64,000 nt of DNA. Source: Komagataella phaffii GS115 (Eukaryota; Ascomycota; Pichiomycetes; Pichiales; Pichiaceae). Location: the NCBI RefSeq assembly GCF_000027005.1, contig NC_012963.1:1798001-1862000 (forward strand). The letters are read 5' to 3'. Below, one piece after another: positions 1-10,456 of the stretch (position 1 is the stretch's first letter; each line of letters opens with the position of its first letter). The notes below the pieces were generated by a model that was not told where the DNA came from, did not search any database, and worked only from the letters and a program-made list of their open reading frames with translations. The translations under genes and the position numbers were made by a program.

Positions 1-403
1 GCATTTCACATTGTTGCCTGAGATGCTGATAAAAGGCCAAGGAATTCTAGAGCCATGACAGCAACTAAAAAGCTGCAATTGTGTAAACATCATCGCTTGC
101 CAAGTAAGTAGCAGCATCAGGAGACTGTATGTGAGGCAGATGATTCTGACTGCTAGTGAGAGCAGGGCCTCAGACTCTTGAAATTGTCCGCACCCAAAAA
201 TTTCAGCAGCTATCTACTGTCCCCCACCATGCGCTAATCGACTTATTGCAAGTGCCGATTGGTTGTTAATTGCTGCCCAGTCCCACCACGAAAAACAAGA
301 TTCTTGCTCGACCTGCATATGAAAAAGAGAGAGTCGCATAATTACCCGGACTTTGTTCCTAATCCTCGGTTATTGCCAAAACAGGTTCTAATTGATCTCG
401 TCT
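1..403. other. Region left of the ARG2 stop codon; no gene recognised
   Basis: I find no convincing coding frame, tRNA or known RNA motif here. The only long frame (259-444, +) overlaps the ARG2 3' end and has no protein-like features. A Reb1-type motif TTACCCGG lies at 342-349, about 55 bp beyond the ARG2 stop; Reb1 is known in yeasts both as a promoter factor and as a transcription roadblock. The rest is probably the ARG2 3' flank plus control sequence of a gene outside the window. Confidence 0.4.
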
Positions 404-2176
404 TTATCCATTCCAGGAAGGTTGGATTCTCTCACAGATGTTGAAATAGCCCTTCATTCTATCCAATGAAGGATAGTTCTTGCCGGTGTAGAAGCATTTC
501 CAATTTGTGCCAGTAACAGTAAGAGAACCTTTGCTCCGTTCAAAGTACCATTTGTTCACTGGATTATTAGATCGAGATCTCCAGAACAATTCGTTCTCAA
601 AATTGGACAATAATGACTTGAAAAGAACATCGGCAACCCCTGTCGATCCTTGGGCCTTAGGAGACACTGCAAACTTATCTAAATAAGCTATTTTCTGCGG
701 CTTTTCTTCATCCGTTACCTCCCAAGTAACTATGATCACGCCTTCGTAATCTCCAGCGATTAAGATAGCTGCAACATTGTTCTTTACTCTGGCTAGGTAC
801 TTTTTCATATTCAAGTCCTTTCGAAACGACAAATCGATCACATTCTTAAGCTTTTCTAAGTCTAAAGCTCCTCGTTTCAGAAGAGAGTCTAGGCACAGCC
901 CACTTTTGTCAGATGATTCGTCCACATAAACTTCAACCGGTACGCCTCTCCTAATGATTGAAGTGTTTAGCAAAGGGGTCTTTTTCAAATCAACCGGTAA
1001 TGACGATGATATTGTCGGCCTATCGGTTAAGACATTGTAAATTATTGGATTGGTGAATCGGTCGGTCTGATTCAACATGGCGATTTGAGGAGTAGTAACT
1101 ATTCCTGATGCATCTGTGGTTACCTGCAACAATTTCTGAAGCAAGTTTAAGTTCTTCAAATGCTGGTCCCTTTCTCCAGTCTTTAAGAACCCTATGTAAA
1201 GCTCCGACACAATGTCTTCATACTCTTGTAATAGATTGATATATACATGTGCACTTTTGTACCTCTCCAAAGATGGGATACCTCCCAATGGGTCAATGAA
1301 AATGTACTTTTCAATTGTGAATAAGTTCTCCTTGTCATGGTCCAATCTATGTCTATCATTCAAGGATTTCAAGTCAGTAGCTAAACATTGGAGGACTGCC
1401 TCGGAGGATAGAAATACATTTTTGGAGCCCTTATCCATATATCCCACAGGATAAACAACAGGGACTATACCCTGAGATATAGGAATTAGTAATAGCTCTG
1501 GTAGGGTCATTGAAAATCTGTCTTCATCAAATTTTTGTTCGAACAAACCTCTGATGGCCCTTGCGGAGAGCTCGTTGTCATCCTCATATTTATGGAAACA
1601 TTTTTCAATGATATTTATGAAACTCAGGGCCTGCTGATGGTAATTGGCAATGCTTTTTTGTACCATGGCGTCCGATTCTCCATTCAAAGCCTGAACTTCT
1701 TTATCTGTATCCAATAACACTATGGGACTCACCCCAAGTTTTATTAGTTTGTACAAAGTAAAGGCGATACCTTTCAAAGCTGTGGGGTCAATATCCCTAA
1801 ACTGCCTGATCTTCACAATAGCAATACGAAGGGTGTCAGTGAGTTTGATCTCCAGCTTAGATTTACTGATTAGATCAGACCTTGGGCGATTCAAGTGAAA
1901 GTCTTCAATTTTGTTGTTTTCATTATTGGTCGAATGCTTCAACATGAGATTGTCAATCATGCTGGAGTACTTGTTACGTTTGCTAACGGAGCTCCGATCC
2001 ATTTGGCCCTTACTGTAGATATCCACATCCTTTAATAGAGGATACTTCTTCAAGTAGTTTCGAACTTCTCTCTTGGTAGCAGTGGAGTTGAGGATAGTTA
2101 GAACCATGTTCCTTTTCTCCTCGGTGTTTCTAGCATGTCTTGTGAGATTTGAGGTGAAATCTTTGATACTCAACAT
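404..2176 (-). CDS. ARG2: Mitochondrial N-acetylglutamate synthase (first step of arginine synthesis)
   Basis: Arg2 acetylates glutamate with acetyl-CoA in the mitochondrial matrix, the entry step of ornithine/arginine synthesis. The 590-residue product (yeast Arg2 is about 574) matches the family along its length. The N-terminal block [17 protein letters not shown] is diagnostic. A degenerate amino-acid-kinase-like region follows, with GGIPSLER and [13 protein letters not shown] blocks. The C-terminal acetyltransferase domain carries [25 protein letters not shown] and [17 protein letters not shown]. The first residues are basic and hydroxylated, as in a matrix presequence. The start used here is the ATG at 2176. 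A possible upstream exon (2231-2242, four codons), joined through a 51-nt intron to 2179, would extend the N-terminus by five residues; see findings. PSF2 lies upstream on the same strand. Confidence 0.93.
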
Positions 2177-2472
2177 GGACTACTGGTTAGTGGGAGATCG
2201 CTGCGGTGTCAAAAGGTTTCAATTACTTACGCTTATGAACATACGGCCTGACTGACGGCGACAGGATGGTAATGCCCTAGGAAACATAGTGAACACCATT
2301 CACAAATACACGGTTAAAGGGAAGGTGGAGGCTAATGGACTATGGAGTAAATTCGAGATGCACACTTTCTTACACCTTTTCACAATTAAGGGCTTCATAA
2401 ACCAGTCAAAACTCCACCGAAAAATGATGTTTTGCTGGCCACTATTCTGTGCGAACCGTTTCTAAATATATA

Positions 2473-3134
2473 TCATATATCATAACTCAGTGGGCCCTCC
2501 TCATCGCTCACTTCTTCGTCCTCATTAGTGCCGACTTGCAGCTTTCTCAATTGGTCCATAACTCCAACAACCATCGGCCTCAGCTCATTAATTTCCATTA
2601 AACTCAAGTTGTCCAATTGCATGTAAGATTCATTTAGTTCTTTCAGACCTCTTCTAGCTTTTATCAGTCTGACTTCCCTCAGATCTTGTATTAGGGCCCT
2701 GATTTGATGGGGAGGCTCGGTCATGTCGTCCGAAGCTTTATCTAAAATCATCTTGGATATCTCTAGCCAATTCCAAGGCATTCTAAAGAATCTGGTAGTA
2801 TATGTCACTTCTTCTTGGTAGGCCTTTTTCAGAAAGTTTATGGATAACCAACTAGGGGTTACTATGTTACATCTATCTTGTTGCTTCAATATAAATCCCA
2901 ACCACAATGGCACTTCAGCTCTCTTCATGGGTTTCAAAACTGGAATACTAGTCTATCATTCAACGGTTAGTAAAAGGCAACTTGTCAAAGTACTTTAAAG
3001 GATTGTTCACTTACTCCTATTAACTGACGATCTTTGAGGGCATATCTAGGGATAATTAAAATTGGTTGATCCTCAGCCTGAAATTCGACCTCTGACGGTA
3101 GAAACGTGTTTTTATACTTTTTAGGAAGTGACAT
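2473..3134 (-). CDS. PSF2: GINS complex subunit Psf2 (two exons)
   Basis: Psf2 is one of four GINS subunits, which join Cdc45 and Mcm2-7 to form the replicative CMG helicase. Exon 1 (3015-3134) encodes 40 residues ending PRYALKDRQLIG. Exon 2 (2473-2952) continues TSIPVLKPMKRAEVPLWL. The 62-nt intron (2953-3014) has a GTAAGT donor, a TACTAAC branchpoint and a TAG acceptor 14 nt past the branch A. A downstream CAG would break the frame, so TAG is the chosen site. The spliced product is 199 residues; yeast Psf2 is about 213. The EVPLWLGFILKQQDRCNI block is typical of Psf2. The tail is acidic. It shares a 149-bp divergent promoter with EFM2. Confidence 0.92.
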
Positions 3135-3283
3135 TTTGTCCTTTCCCGATCATTCAAACTTTGTTTAGACGAGGTCGAAGGGTAGAGTTTGATTTGGTGA
3201 TTTCGTGTTCGATGCGCGTCTTGGGAGAAATTTACCAGTCCAAGATCTCATCTCATCTTTTCCTCAGGGATTAAATCTAGGCC

Positions 3284-4492
3284 ATGACTGGCTTTGATGT
3301 CTTGGACTTCTTTGAACCCTGCGGAAGGATAAGCTGTCTTCGAGATGAGCTATCTGTGACTTCGGACAAAAAAAAAGTTGACGCCAGTACGTTAAAAGAA
3401 AATGAAGACGCTGCTTTACCTGATGATAGAACTACGACTATAGATGTCCTTGATTTGCCTCATATTTCTCTCAAGCCTCCAAAAAATGTCTTGGTTGCCA
3501 TACTACGGATACTAAAACTAGAACAACAGTGCAATTTTGGACCTGGCGTTGAAAATTTGACACCCTCTCAATTTTTATCAAATAGAGATCTCACCATAGA
3601 AGATATAAGTGATATTCTACCTTGGTTAACCATTCATTCTCCCCGCATTGCATCGCTCGATTCATTTTGTCAAATTGGGTCGACATTCACAGACTCTAGG
3701 GATATCGTCAGATATTTAACAACAATCCTGTCATCCCCTTTGAATTGGCTACAGGATCCTGATGTGGAAGACATCTACAAGGCTGCAAGCTCAAGACTTT
3801 CGGAAAGATGTGGCAGAACTTCTATACCGGACTTCGTCCGCAAAATAGTCCTAAAAAATCTCTATGAAAGAACTGGATGTGAGAGTATTCAGCTAAAAGA
3901 ACCTTCTTTAACATCGGACAATTTGGGATTAAAAACCTGGGGATCATCCTTCATACTGTCCCAGAGATTAATTAATGATGATCAAAGATATCTCAAAGAA
4001 CCAATAATGGAATTAGGCGCTGGAACAGGGTTGATAGGAATCGTTGTGGCCCACCTGGGGTATCACGTAACATTGTCAGATCTCCCGGAAATCCTCCCAA
4101 ATTTGAAGGAAAACATCAAGTTGAATCATGCCAGTGCCCAAGCCGATTGTCATGAGCTGGATTGGACTCGGCCGGACCCATTCATCAAAGAAAATCCCAA
4201 CTCTTTGAAAGGCTATAACACCCTTATTTTCTCAGATCCAGTGTATTCTACGAATCAACCTCGTTGGGTAGCAGACATTTCAGAGAAATTTCTTAGGAAA
4301 TCTACTGAGGCACACATCCTGCTCCAAGTGCCCATTAGATCTGGATTCCAAAAGGAGCGGGACAAACTATGGGCATTAATGGAAGACAAGGGTTTTCAGC
4401 TAGTGGAGTCGCATCAACAAGATGGGTACGATGATTTTGGAGAGCAAAAGTTCGTATTCCGAGTGTATAAATGGTACTCCAGTTATTTGTAG
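3284..4492 (+). CDS. EFM2: Protein-lysine methyltransferase of the Efm2 family (targets eEF2)
   Basis: Efm2 is a cytosolic seven-beta-strand, SAM-dependent lysine methyltransferase acting on translation elongation factor 2. At 402 residues it is close to the yeast protein (about 419). The N-terminal half has the Efm2-specific block RLSERCGRTSIPDFVR, then EPSLTSDNLGLKTWGSSF. The Rossmann core follows, with SAM motif I ELGAGTGLIGIVVAHLG and the acidic LSDLPE strand end. The post-motif SDPVYS replaces the usual catalytic-type D/NxxY signature. Upstream it is divergent from PSF2; downstream ARO4 lies in the same direction. Function is taken from family similarity over the whole length. Confidence 0.9.
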   Translation: MTGFDVLDFFEPCGRISCLRDELSVTSDKKKVDASTLKENEDAALPDDRTTTIDVLDLPHISLKPPKNVLVAILRILKLEQQCNFGPGVENLTPSQFLSNRDLTIEDISDILPWLTIHSPRIASLDSFCQIGSTFTDSRDIVRYLTTILSSPLNWLQDPDVEDIYKAASSRLSERCGRTSIPDFVRKIVLKNLYERTGCESIQLKEPSLTSDNLGLKTWGSSFILSQRLINDDQRYLKEPIMELGAGTGLIGIVVAHLGYHVTLSDLPEILPNLKENIKLNHASAQADCHELDWTRPDPFIKENPNSLKGYNTLIFSDPVYSTNQPRWVADISEKFLRKSTEAHILLQVPIRSGFQKERDKLWALMEDKGFQLVESHQQDGYDDFGEQKFVFRVYKWYSSYL

Positions 4493-4670
4493 CTTGAACC
4501 CCATGTCTCATCTCAGTCCCACGAGTTCTGCTTATGTCATCATCCGGAAAAAATCGGTGCACTATGACACATCTTTGAAAATTATATGGTGAGGGTCTAA
4601 AAAATTCTATTTTTCATCGCTTTAATATAAAAACACTTTTCCCCATTTTATTTCAATACTGCTAACAAAA

Positions 4671-5806
<1,136 letters not shown>

Positions 5807-6921
5807 GCACGGAATAGATAGTCAAGTATATAGAACCCATCTCAAGAACCCATTTCAGTCTATTGACAATGATCAGACATTCAGTCCGATGGATATTAGA
5901 GGATTGACCACGATCTGATATACATTAACCGCCTCATGTAGAACGGTCGGGGTCTGTTCCAATTGACTGACCAGTATGATTGAAAAGGTCAAGTAAAAGT
6001 TTGGTTCGTTGTAGAGCGGTCTGTCATGCATAGCTATACCATGTCTACTTGTTCCAACCTGTTCTTGGATTCTTTTGAACGTGGCTCACATCCTCTTTGG
6101 AGAAATTAATCAACAAAACAATCCTGGGTGACGTGATAACGAATAGCCGCTTTTCTTCCCAAAGCGAGGTTCTCAGCTGGAGAGTGTTCTTAGAGTCTCC
6201 CCGGATACCCTATTGTCTTCGCAGCCTATCCATAAGATCTAGAAGAGTAACTGCAGCCTGCACGTCAAGAATAATAAAAAGAATATTCTGGCACTGAACG
6301 TACAAATTCTGGGGCGTATCACCAGTGAATACAGATACACACAAAAACAGGTTCAAAGGTGATGCTGACGTCCTGCTACAGTACGTCACCTGATTTTCCT
6401 GTGAATCATGAAACAAGATGATATTTGAACGGGTGCTTTAACTTTTGTGGAACCACATTAAGAGTTAATGTAGTAAAGCAGAGTGCCCCTTATGCAGGTT
6501 CATCCCTGATATGTCAAAGATGTCGTATGTATCACTTGGATCAGATCGCGCATTCTCCTGTGGTTATCAAATCTGTACTCAGGCTGGCAACGTGAGCGAC
6601 GACCCTACGTTAAACGTCGTATGTTCTCTTGTTTCACCTGCCAATTATCTAGAAGACCACTAACACAATAAACACCTCAGATTGGACATTCCTTTGTAAT
6701 ACCAAACAGTCCGTGCTAAAGGTAAATGTTGGCAAAAATGTGTGCTTAGCCAACCGTTACAGCAGACTCCTGTCTATTCAAACGCTTGAAGACTTATATT
6801 CAACTAGCCACAACTGATATCATGCCAAGCATCTATACAGACTAATAAACTATTGTATAAACATCTTCAAGAGAAAACTAATACATTACATATAAGATAG
6901 AATGGAAGAAAAACTCAGACT
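5807..6921. other. 1.1 kb interval between converging ARO4 and SDS23; contents unknown
   Basis: Both neighbours end here, so no promoter is needed, yet the interval is about 1.1 kb. Most other convergent pairs in this window are 14-128 bp apart. I find no long reading frame with family features. A 50-codon frame begins at ATG 6511. It overlaps a GTATGT donor (6619), a CACTAAC branch-like element (near 6658) and a CAG acceptor (ending 6680), which would give a 48-codon spliced product. I do not recognise it. No snRNA, RNase P, SRP or tRNA signature was recognised by eye. Confidence 0.45.
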
Positions 6922-8466
6922 CTACCTATCGGAAGCATCGCTAACACTCTTTCTGAACTGCTCCAGACTGGATCTTGAAGCGACACTCCTGCTTGAACTT
7001 GAAGAAGATCTGCGTCTTTGTTTTCTTGCAGTAGAGGGATCAACATGGGATTTTCCCAGTCGTCTTGCCAAAAGGGAAAGAATATCCGTGATAGAAACCA
7101 CTCCAATCAACTTTCCCGGACGACCCATATCTTTTTCTGGAGTAAATATTGATAGGTTGCTGTTATTGCTGCTGCTAATACCATTGAGAGATGATGAAGG
7201 AGATAGAGGAATACTAGATCCGGCAATTATCGGGTCCTCAACCCCAACAGGGTTAACAATCCATAATCGATGTGACTTTGTAGCCACCAGTTTTGCCATT
7301 GTCCTCGATAATGAGGAGTTTGGAGTCACATGGAAAATAGGAAAAGAATCTTTACCGTTTTCTAAACCTTTGAGATTCAGAATGTAGGACACAAAGTGTA
7401 GACAGCTCTTGTACAGCAGTGGCGATTGAGAAGACTTTGATACATGTTTGACGTCAGTAACAGAAATGTTACCTAGTAAATTGTGGTGTTTATCAACCAC
7501 AGCCATTGAACTAATCATCAGTTCGTGCATCTTGGATAAAGCCTCTATCAACAATTGATCACCGTAAATAGAGACAACATTGGTACTTCCTATATTCAAT
7601 TGAGCAAGACTGGCACCCAGTAGTGGATCCAAAGAATGAAATTTACGAGCATTGTCCCATAAGTATTTGATTAATCTTCTCTGGGATAAAATTCCTGTTA
7701 TTTGGGTGTCATTCATGATGGCAATTCTGTGCACACCATTTCCTAATATCTCAACCACTGTAGATAGCGTTTCTGACTCGTGCAGTTTAATGAATGGGTT
7801 CTTGTTAATTAGCTGGATGACAAACTTTACAGGTACCTGTTCACCTTTTTGAGCCTTTTGAATCAAGTCAGGAATTTCTTCTCTTGGTTCGTAATTAATC
7901 GATAATAATCTCTCTGAGCGAATCCTATTCAACACTAATAGCAGGTAAGAGTTGAGATCGGCATAGTCAAACGTTAAGCAATCCAGATCATTGCGATATT
8001 TCTCCACGGGTAAAGATGTTAAGTTATTTTTCACCAGGGTATCAAAGGCCTCTTCTACAGAGATGTTCTCGTTAATAAATATCAGTTTGTTTTCTTCCAC
8101 CAATGCACTCAATTCAATATTCTGCCAGTCCATTAAGCCTGAACTGTTGGAGGATCCCGCTCCTGGTGTGGAAAGTTGTTGATGCTGCTGTTGTTGGTGC
8201 TGCTGCGCAAACATCGAGCTAGTTTGGGAGGACGATGACGGATTCCGAGACAAATTGGAAGCAGTCCTAGATAGATTCAATGTGTTGTCAATCGAAGCAT
8301 CAGAGGGCTCTATTGGTGGAGGAGTTGACAATAGTTCCACGATTGAAGCTTGACGGGCCCTCAAAGCTGGGGAAGCTGGTGATCTCAACGAGGATGTATA
8401 CCCTACTTGATTGGGTCCGGGAGCGATAGGTGGATTTGAATTGTTGTTGTTTAAGTTATTTGACAT
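6922..8466 (-). CDS. SDS23: Sds23/Sds24-type CBS-domain protein
   Basis: Sds23-family proteins resemble the AMPK gamma subunit and are linked to PP1/PP2A phosphatase inhibition, cell separation and starvation responses. The 514-residue product has a disordered Ser/Pro/Gln N-terminus containing the conserved RQASIVELLSTPP block. Two CBS pairs follow. Recognisable blocks are LVEENKLIFINENISVEEAFDTLV, VEILGNGVHRIAIMND, ILSQRRLIKYLWDNAR, GNISVTDVKHVSKSSQ, KDSFPIFHVTP, LVATKSHRLWIV and LIGVVSITDILSLLARR. A Ser/Arg-rich tail follows. These match yeast Sds23 across the full length. The gene converges on ARO4 and has a long (about 0.7 kb) upstream region before the tRNA genes. Confidence 0.92.
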   Translation of the reverse strand: MSNNLNNNNSNPPIAPGPNQVGYTSSLRSPASPALRARQASIVELLSTPPPIEPSDASIDNTLNLSRTASNLSRNPSSSSQTSSMFAQQHQQQQHQQLSTPGAGSSNSSGLMDWQNIELSALVEENKLIFINENISVEEAFDTLVKNNLTSLPVEKYRNDLDCLTFDYADLNSYLLLVLNRIRSERLLSINYEPREEIPDLIQKAQKGEQVPVKFVIQLINKNPFIKLHESETLSTVVEILGNGVHRIAIMNDTQITGILSQRRLIKYLWDNARKFHSLDPLLGASLAQLNIGSTNVVSIYGDQLLIEALSKMHELMISSMAVVDKHHNLLGNISVTDVKHVSKSSQSPLLYKSCLHFVSYILNLKGLENGKDSFPIFHVTPNSSLSRTMAKLVATKSHRLWIVNPVGVEDPIIAGSSIPLSPSSSLNGISSSNNSNLSIFTPEKDMGRPGKLIGVVSITDILSLLARRLGKSHVDPSTARKQRRRSSSSSSRSVASRSSLEQFRKSVSDASDR

Positions 8467-9191
8467 TTTCTTATAACTGTTTGTGCGTTCCTTTCGTTGA
8501 TATCACAGGTGCCACAATTTAGTTCAATTCCTTGTAAGTGTCGATAGATGATAAACGCAATGTTCAGTGGGTGTATGATAGTATGAGAGGTTGAGAGCTC
8601 AGCAAGGTTATTTGTTGCATAGGGCGCGAACGTACGGTCGTGCGGGAGCGGTCATAATGAGATTCTACGTGGAGCTAGTATTCTATCAGTTGGCTTGAAC
8701 AGATGTTGGAGAGGTTGATGGAAAGATAGTGGATAGCGAGTAGATAGCGAGTAGGCGAGCTTGATTATTGTAACGTTCAAGGGAATTAAGTTTTGTATAT
8801 AGCTTAAATTGGGAGAGAATAACTCGAGAGGAGCTATTTCTGTTATCAGTGAGATAAGATTAGATCTGGAATTAAGTCTTGATCAGTTTTTGGGAAGCTT
8901 TGAAACACTAGCATGAAAGATTTCATTAACTGAAATTACATGATTCAATTAGAGTCTTATCAGGACTGTGATAAATTATTGAATGGCTTTACTACTCTCT
9001 GAAGTTGTAGTTTACTAGTTGTCAAGAGGAGTAAAAAACAATTGACTACACCTAAACCTGTCAATGACACATTTTCGATACCGCAAAACCTATAGTGTTA
9101 TGCCGAATTGTACGTACCGGTTTGTATAGATTGGTAGCTTTGAAGAACGGAAAGTTAAAAGAAACCATTACAAATGAAAAACAAAAAATAA
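8467..9191. other. SDS23 upstream region with a small tandem repeat
   Basis: This interval separates the SDS23 start codon from the first tRNA-Leu gene and should hold the SDS23 promoter and leader. Two perfect 11-nt tandem copies of gatagcgagta occur at 8732-8742 and 8743-8753. A frame at 9095-9448 merely reads through the tRNA gene and is not considered real. No other element was recognised. Confidence 0.4.
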
Positions 9192-9303
9192 TGAACGCTA
9201 TGAGGTTCGAACTCATGCCTCTTACGAGACCCGATTACACCTACGAAACGCAGGAAGTGAGACCACTTGAGTCGGGCGCCTTAGACCACTCGGCCAAACG
9301 TCC
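9192..9303 (-). tRNA. tRNA-Leu (anticodon CAA), intron-containing, copy 1
   Basis: Read on the minus strand, the gene folds as a class II tRNA with a 7-bp acceptor stem (GGACGTT paired with AGCGTTC, discriminator A). It has the Leu-type D arm TGGCCGAGTGGTCTAAGG and anticodon loop CTCAAG-A with anticodon CAA. The long variable arm is TCTCGTAAGAG and the T arm ATGAGTTCGAACCTCAT. About 30 nt (9236-9265) interrupt the loop after position 37, where tRNA introns sit. A T-rich terminator follows on the minus strand. It reads UUG, the main leucine codon in yeasts. Overall it resembles the intron-bearing tRNA-Leu(CAA) of Saccharomyces. Confidence 0.93.
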
Positions 9304-9736
9304 TCAATTGGACTATAATGTGTGGGCTAGCAATATCATCAAAAGTGATCCGTTGGATTACTCCCCCATTTGGTTTGTTATTATTCGCATGTTTGGCTCT
9401 ATAAAACGGTTTAGTCTCTATATCTGCGATTGTAGGATATCAGAATAGTCAGAAAGGCAATCCTTACCACAACTAAATAAAAAGAACGAATTTAGCTCTG
9501 AAAATTACAACCTATGCAAGTTTATAAGGTTACCAGTTGGTGATTCGATGAGATGAAAGAAGTTCTGTCTCACTAAGATTTCAAAGCTTTGAAGCATTGA
9601 AAGAGAGTTTCATCTGAATGGTCAATTCCATGAAGGAGATAAGAACGTCACCAGCCCTACCTAGCTAAATTCTGAATACTGGTAAAGATGCAACTCTCTC
9701 TGCAATCAACTGAAATCAAGTTAAAAAAAAAAATGA
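9304..9736. other. Spacer between the two tRNA-Leu genes
   Basis: I see no gene in these 433 bp. The sequences flanking the two tRNA-Leu copies do not match beyond the tRNA itself, so the duplicated unit, if one existed, has decayed to the tRNA genes only. No transposon long terminal repeat was recognised, although tRNA neighbourhoods are the usual place for one. Confidence 0.4.
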
Positions 9737-9848
9737 TGAACGCTATGAGGTTCGAACTCATGCCTCTTACGAGACCCGATTACACCTGCGAAACGCAGGA
9801 AGTGAGACCACTTGAGTCGGGCGCCTTAGACCACTCGGCCAAACGTCC
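9737..9848 (-). tRNA. tRNA-Leu (anticodon CAA), intron-containing, copy 2
   Basis: This is identical to the copy about 545 bp to the left except for one intron base. In RNA terms it has C where the other has U, in a small intron hairpin (CCTGCG-TTT-CGCAGG here). Here the stem position is a G-C pair; in the other copy it is G-U, so the fold is kept in both. The mature tRNAs should be identical. An A-rich run immediately beyond the 3' end gives the oligo-U terminator on the minus strand. Confidence 0.93.
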
Positions 9849-10150
9849 TTCAGTACCAATTCGCTTGAAATTGTTTAATAAGTGATATATGGAATTCCTC
9901 ATTTGATAACTTGAATCTGGCGCTGCACCTTGTACTACAATAATGTTGAGTGAATTGGATGCTCGTATAGTTTTCACTTTAGTCTTGCTCGAGGATTTAT
10001 ACAACGTATCTAAGTAGCTGTATGCTGCTTGAAGTCTACAAAACTAAAGCTCTGGGTACAAGTTTTGTTGTCAATTTGAACTATCAACAAAAGGTGTCTT
10101 GAACAAGAATAACGCTTTTAGTTTGATTTCAAACTTATAGAAGTCATCAA
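9849..10150. other. Spacer between tRNA-Leu copy 2 and tRNA-Met; nothing recognised
   Basis: The two tRNA genes point away from each other across about 300 bp. The frame at 9780-10004 (minus) runs into the tRNA-Leu gene and has no protein features. No repeat, LTR or further RNA gene was seen. Confidence 0.35.
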
Positions 10151-10238
10151 GCTTCACTAGCTCAGTCGGTAGAGCGTCAGTCTCATACTGCATAGGTGTG
10201 CTATCTGAAGGTCGAGAGTTCGAACCTCCCGTGGAGCA
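10151..10238 (+). tRNA. Elongator tRNA-Met (anticodon CAT) with a 15-nt intron
   Basis: The acceptor stem is GCTTCAC paired with GTGGAGC, discriminator A. The D arm is AGCTCAGTCGGTAGAGC, and the T arm GAGAGTTCGAACCTCCC contains the B box. The anticodon loop CTCATA is followed by about 15 extra bases (ctgcataggtgtgct) before the 3' stem strand. Removing them restores an anticodon arm like that of yeast elongator tRNA-Met. The Saccharomyces elongator tRNA-Met genes lack an intron, so the insert is a lineage difference. A run of T residues right after the gene is the Pol III terminator. It is not the initiator tRNA, which begins AGC. Confidence 0.92.
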
Positions 10239-10456
10239 TTTTTTTTGAAAGTTACATTTGAGTTTTTTCGTGCTTTTATTTCCAGAGTGTATTCATCCTA
10301 TCACTACTTCCTGTTGACGATGCTCTTAAATAATAGTACAAAAATTATAATACATAGTTATAACTGTGAATGCAAGACCCTAATTCAAACAATAGCTCCC
10401 AATCAACGAAGGTGACAAAAAGTCTATATATACAAAGAGTTAAGAAGACACTACGA

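Noticed and set aside
6210..6416. Minus-strand 68-codon frame in the ARO4-SDS23 gap
   Set aside because: Its end looks mildly protein-like, but I found no splice signals or family to support it.
6481..6512. Short match to U4/U6 snRNA pairing words (ccttatgca, ggatgaacc on the other strand)
   Set aside because: The words are short and in the wrong order, and no ACAGAGA, U4 5' stem or Sm site context follows.
9095..9885. Frames of 117 and 65 codons over the tRNA-Leu genes
   Set aside because: They are translations of the tRNA genes (the shared stretch NAMRFELMPLTRPDY is tRNA sequence).
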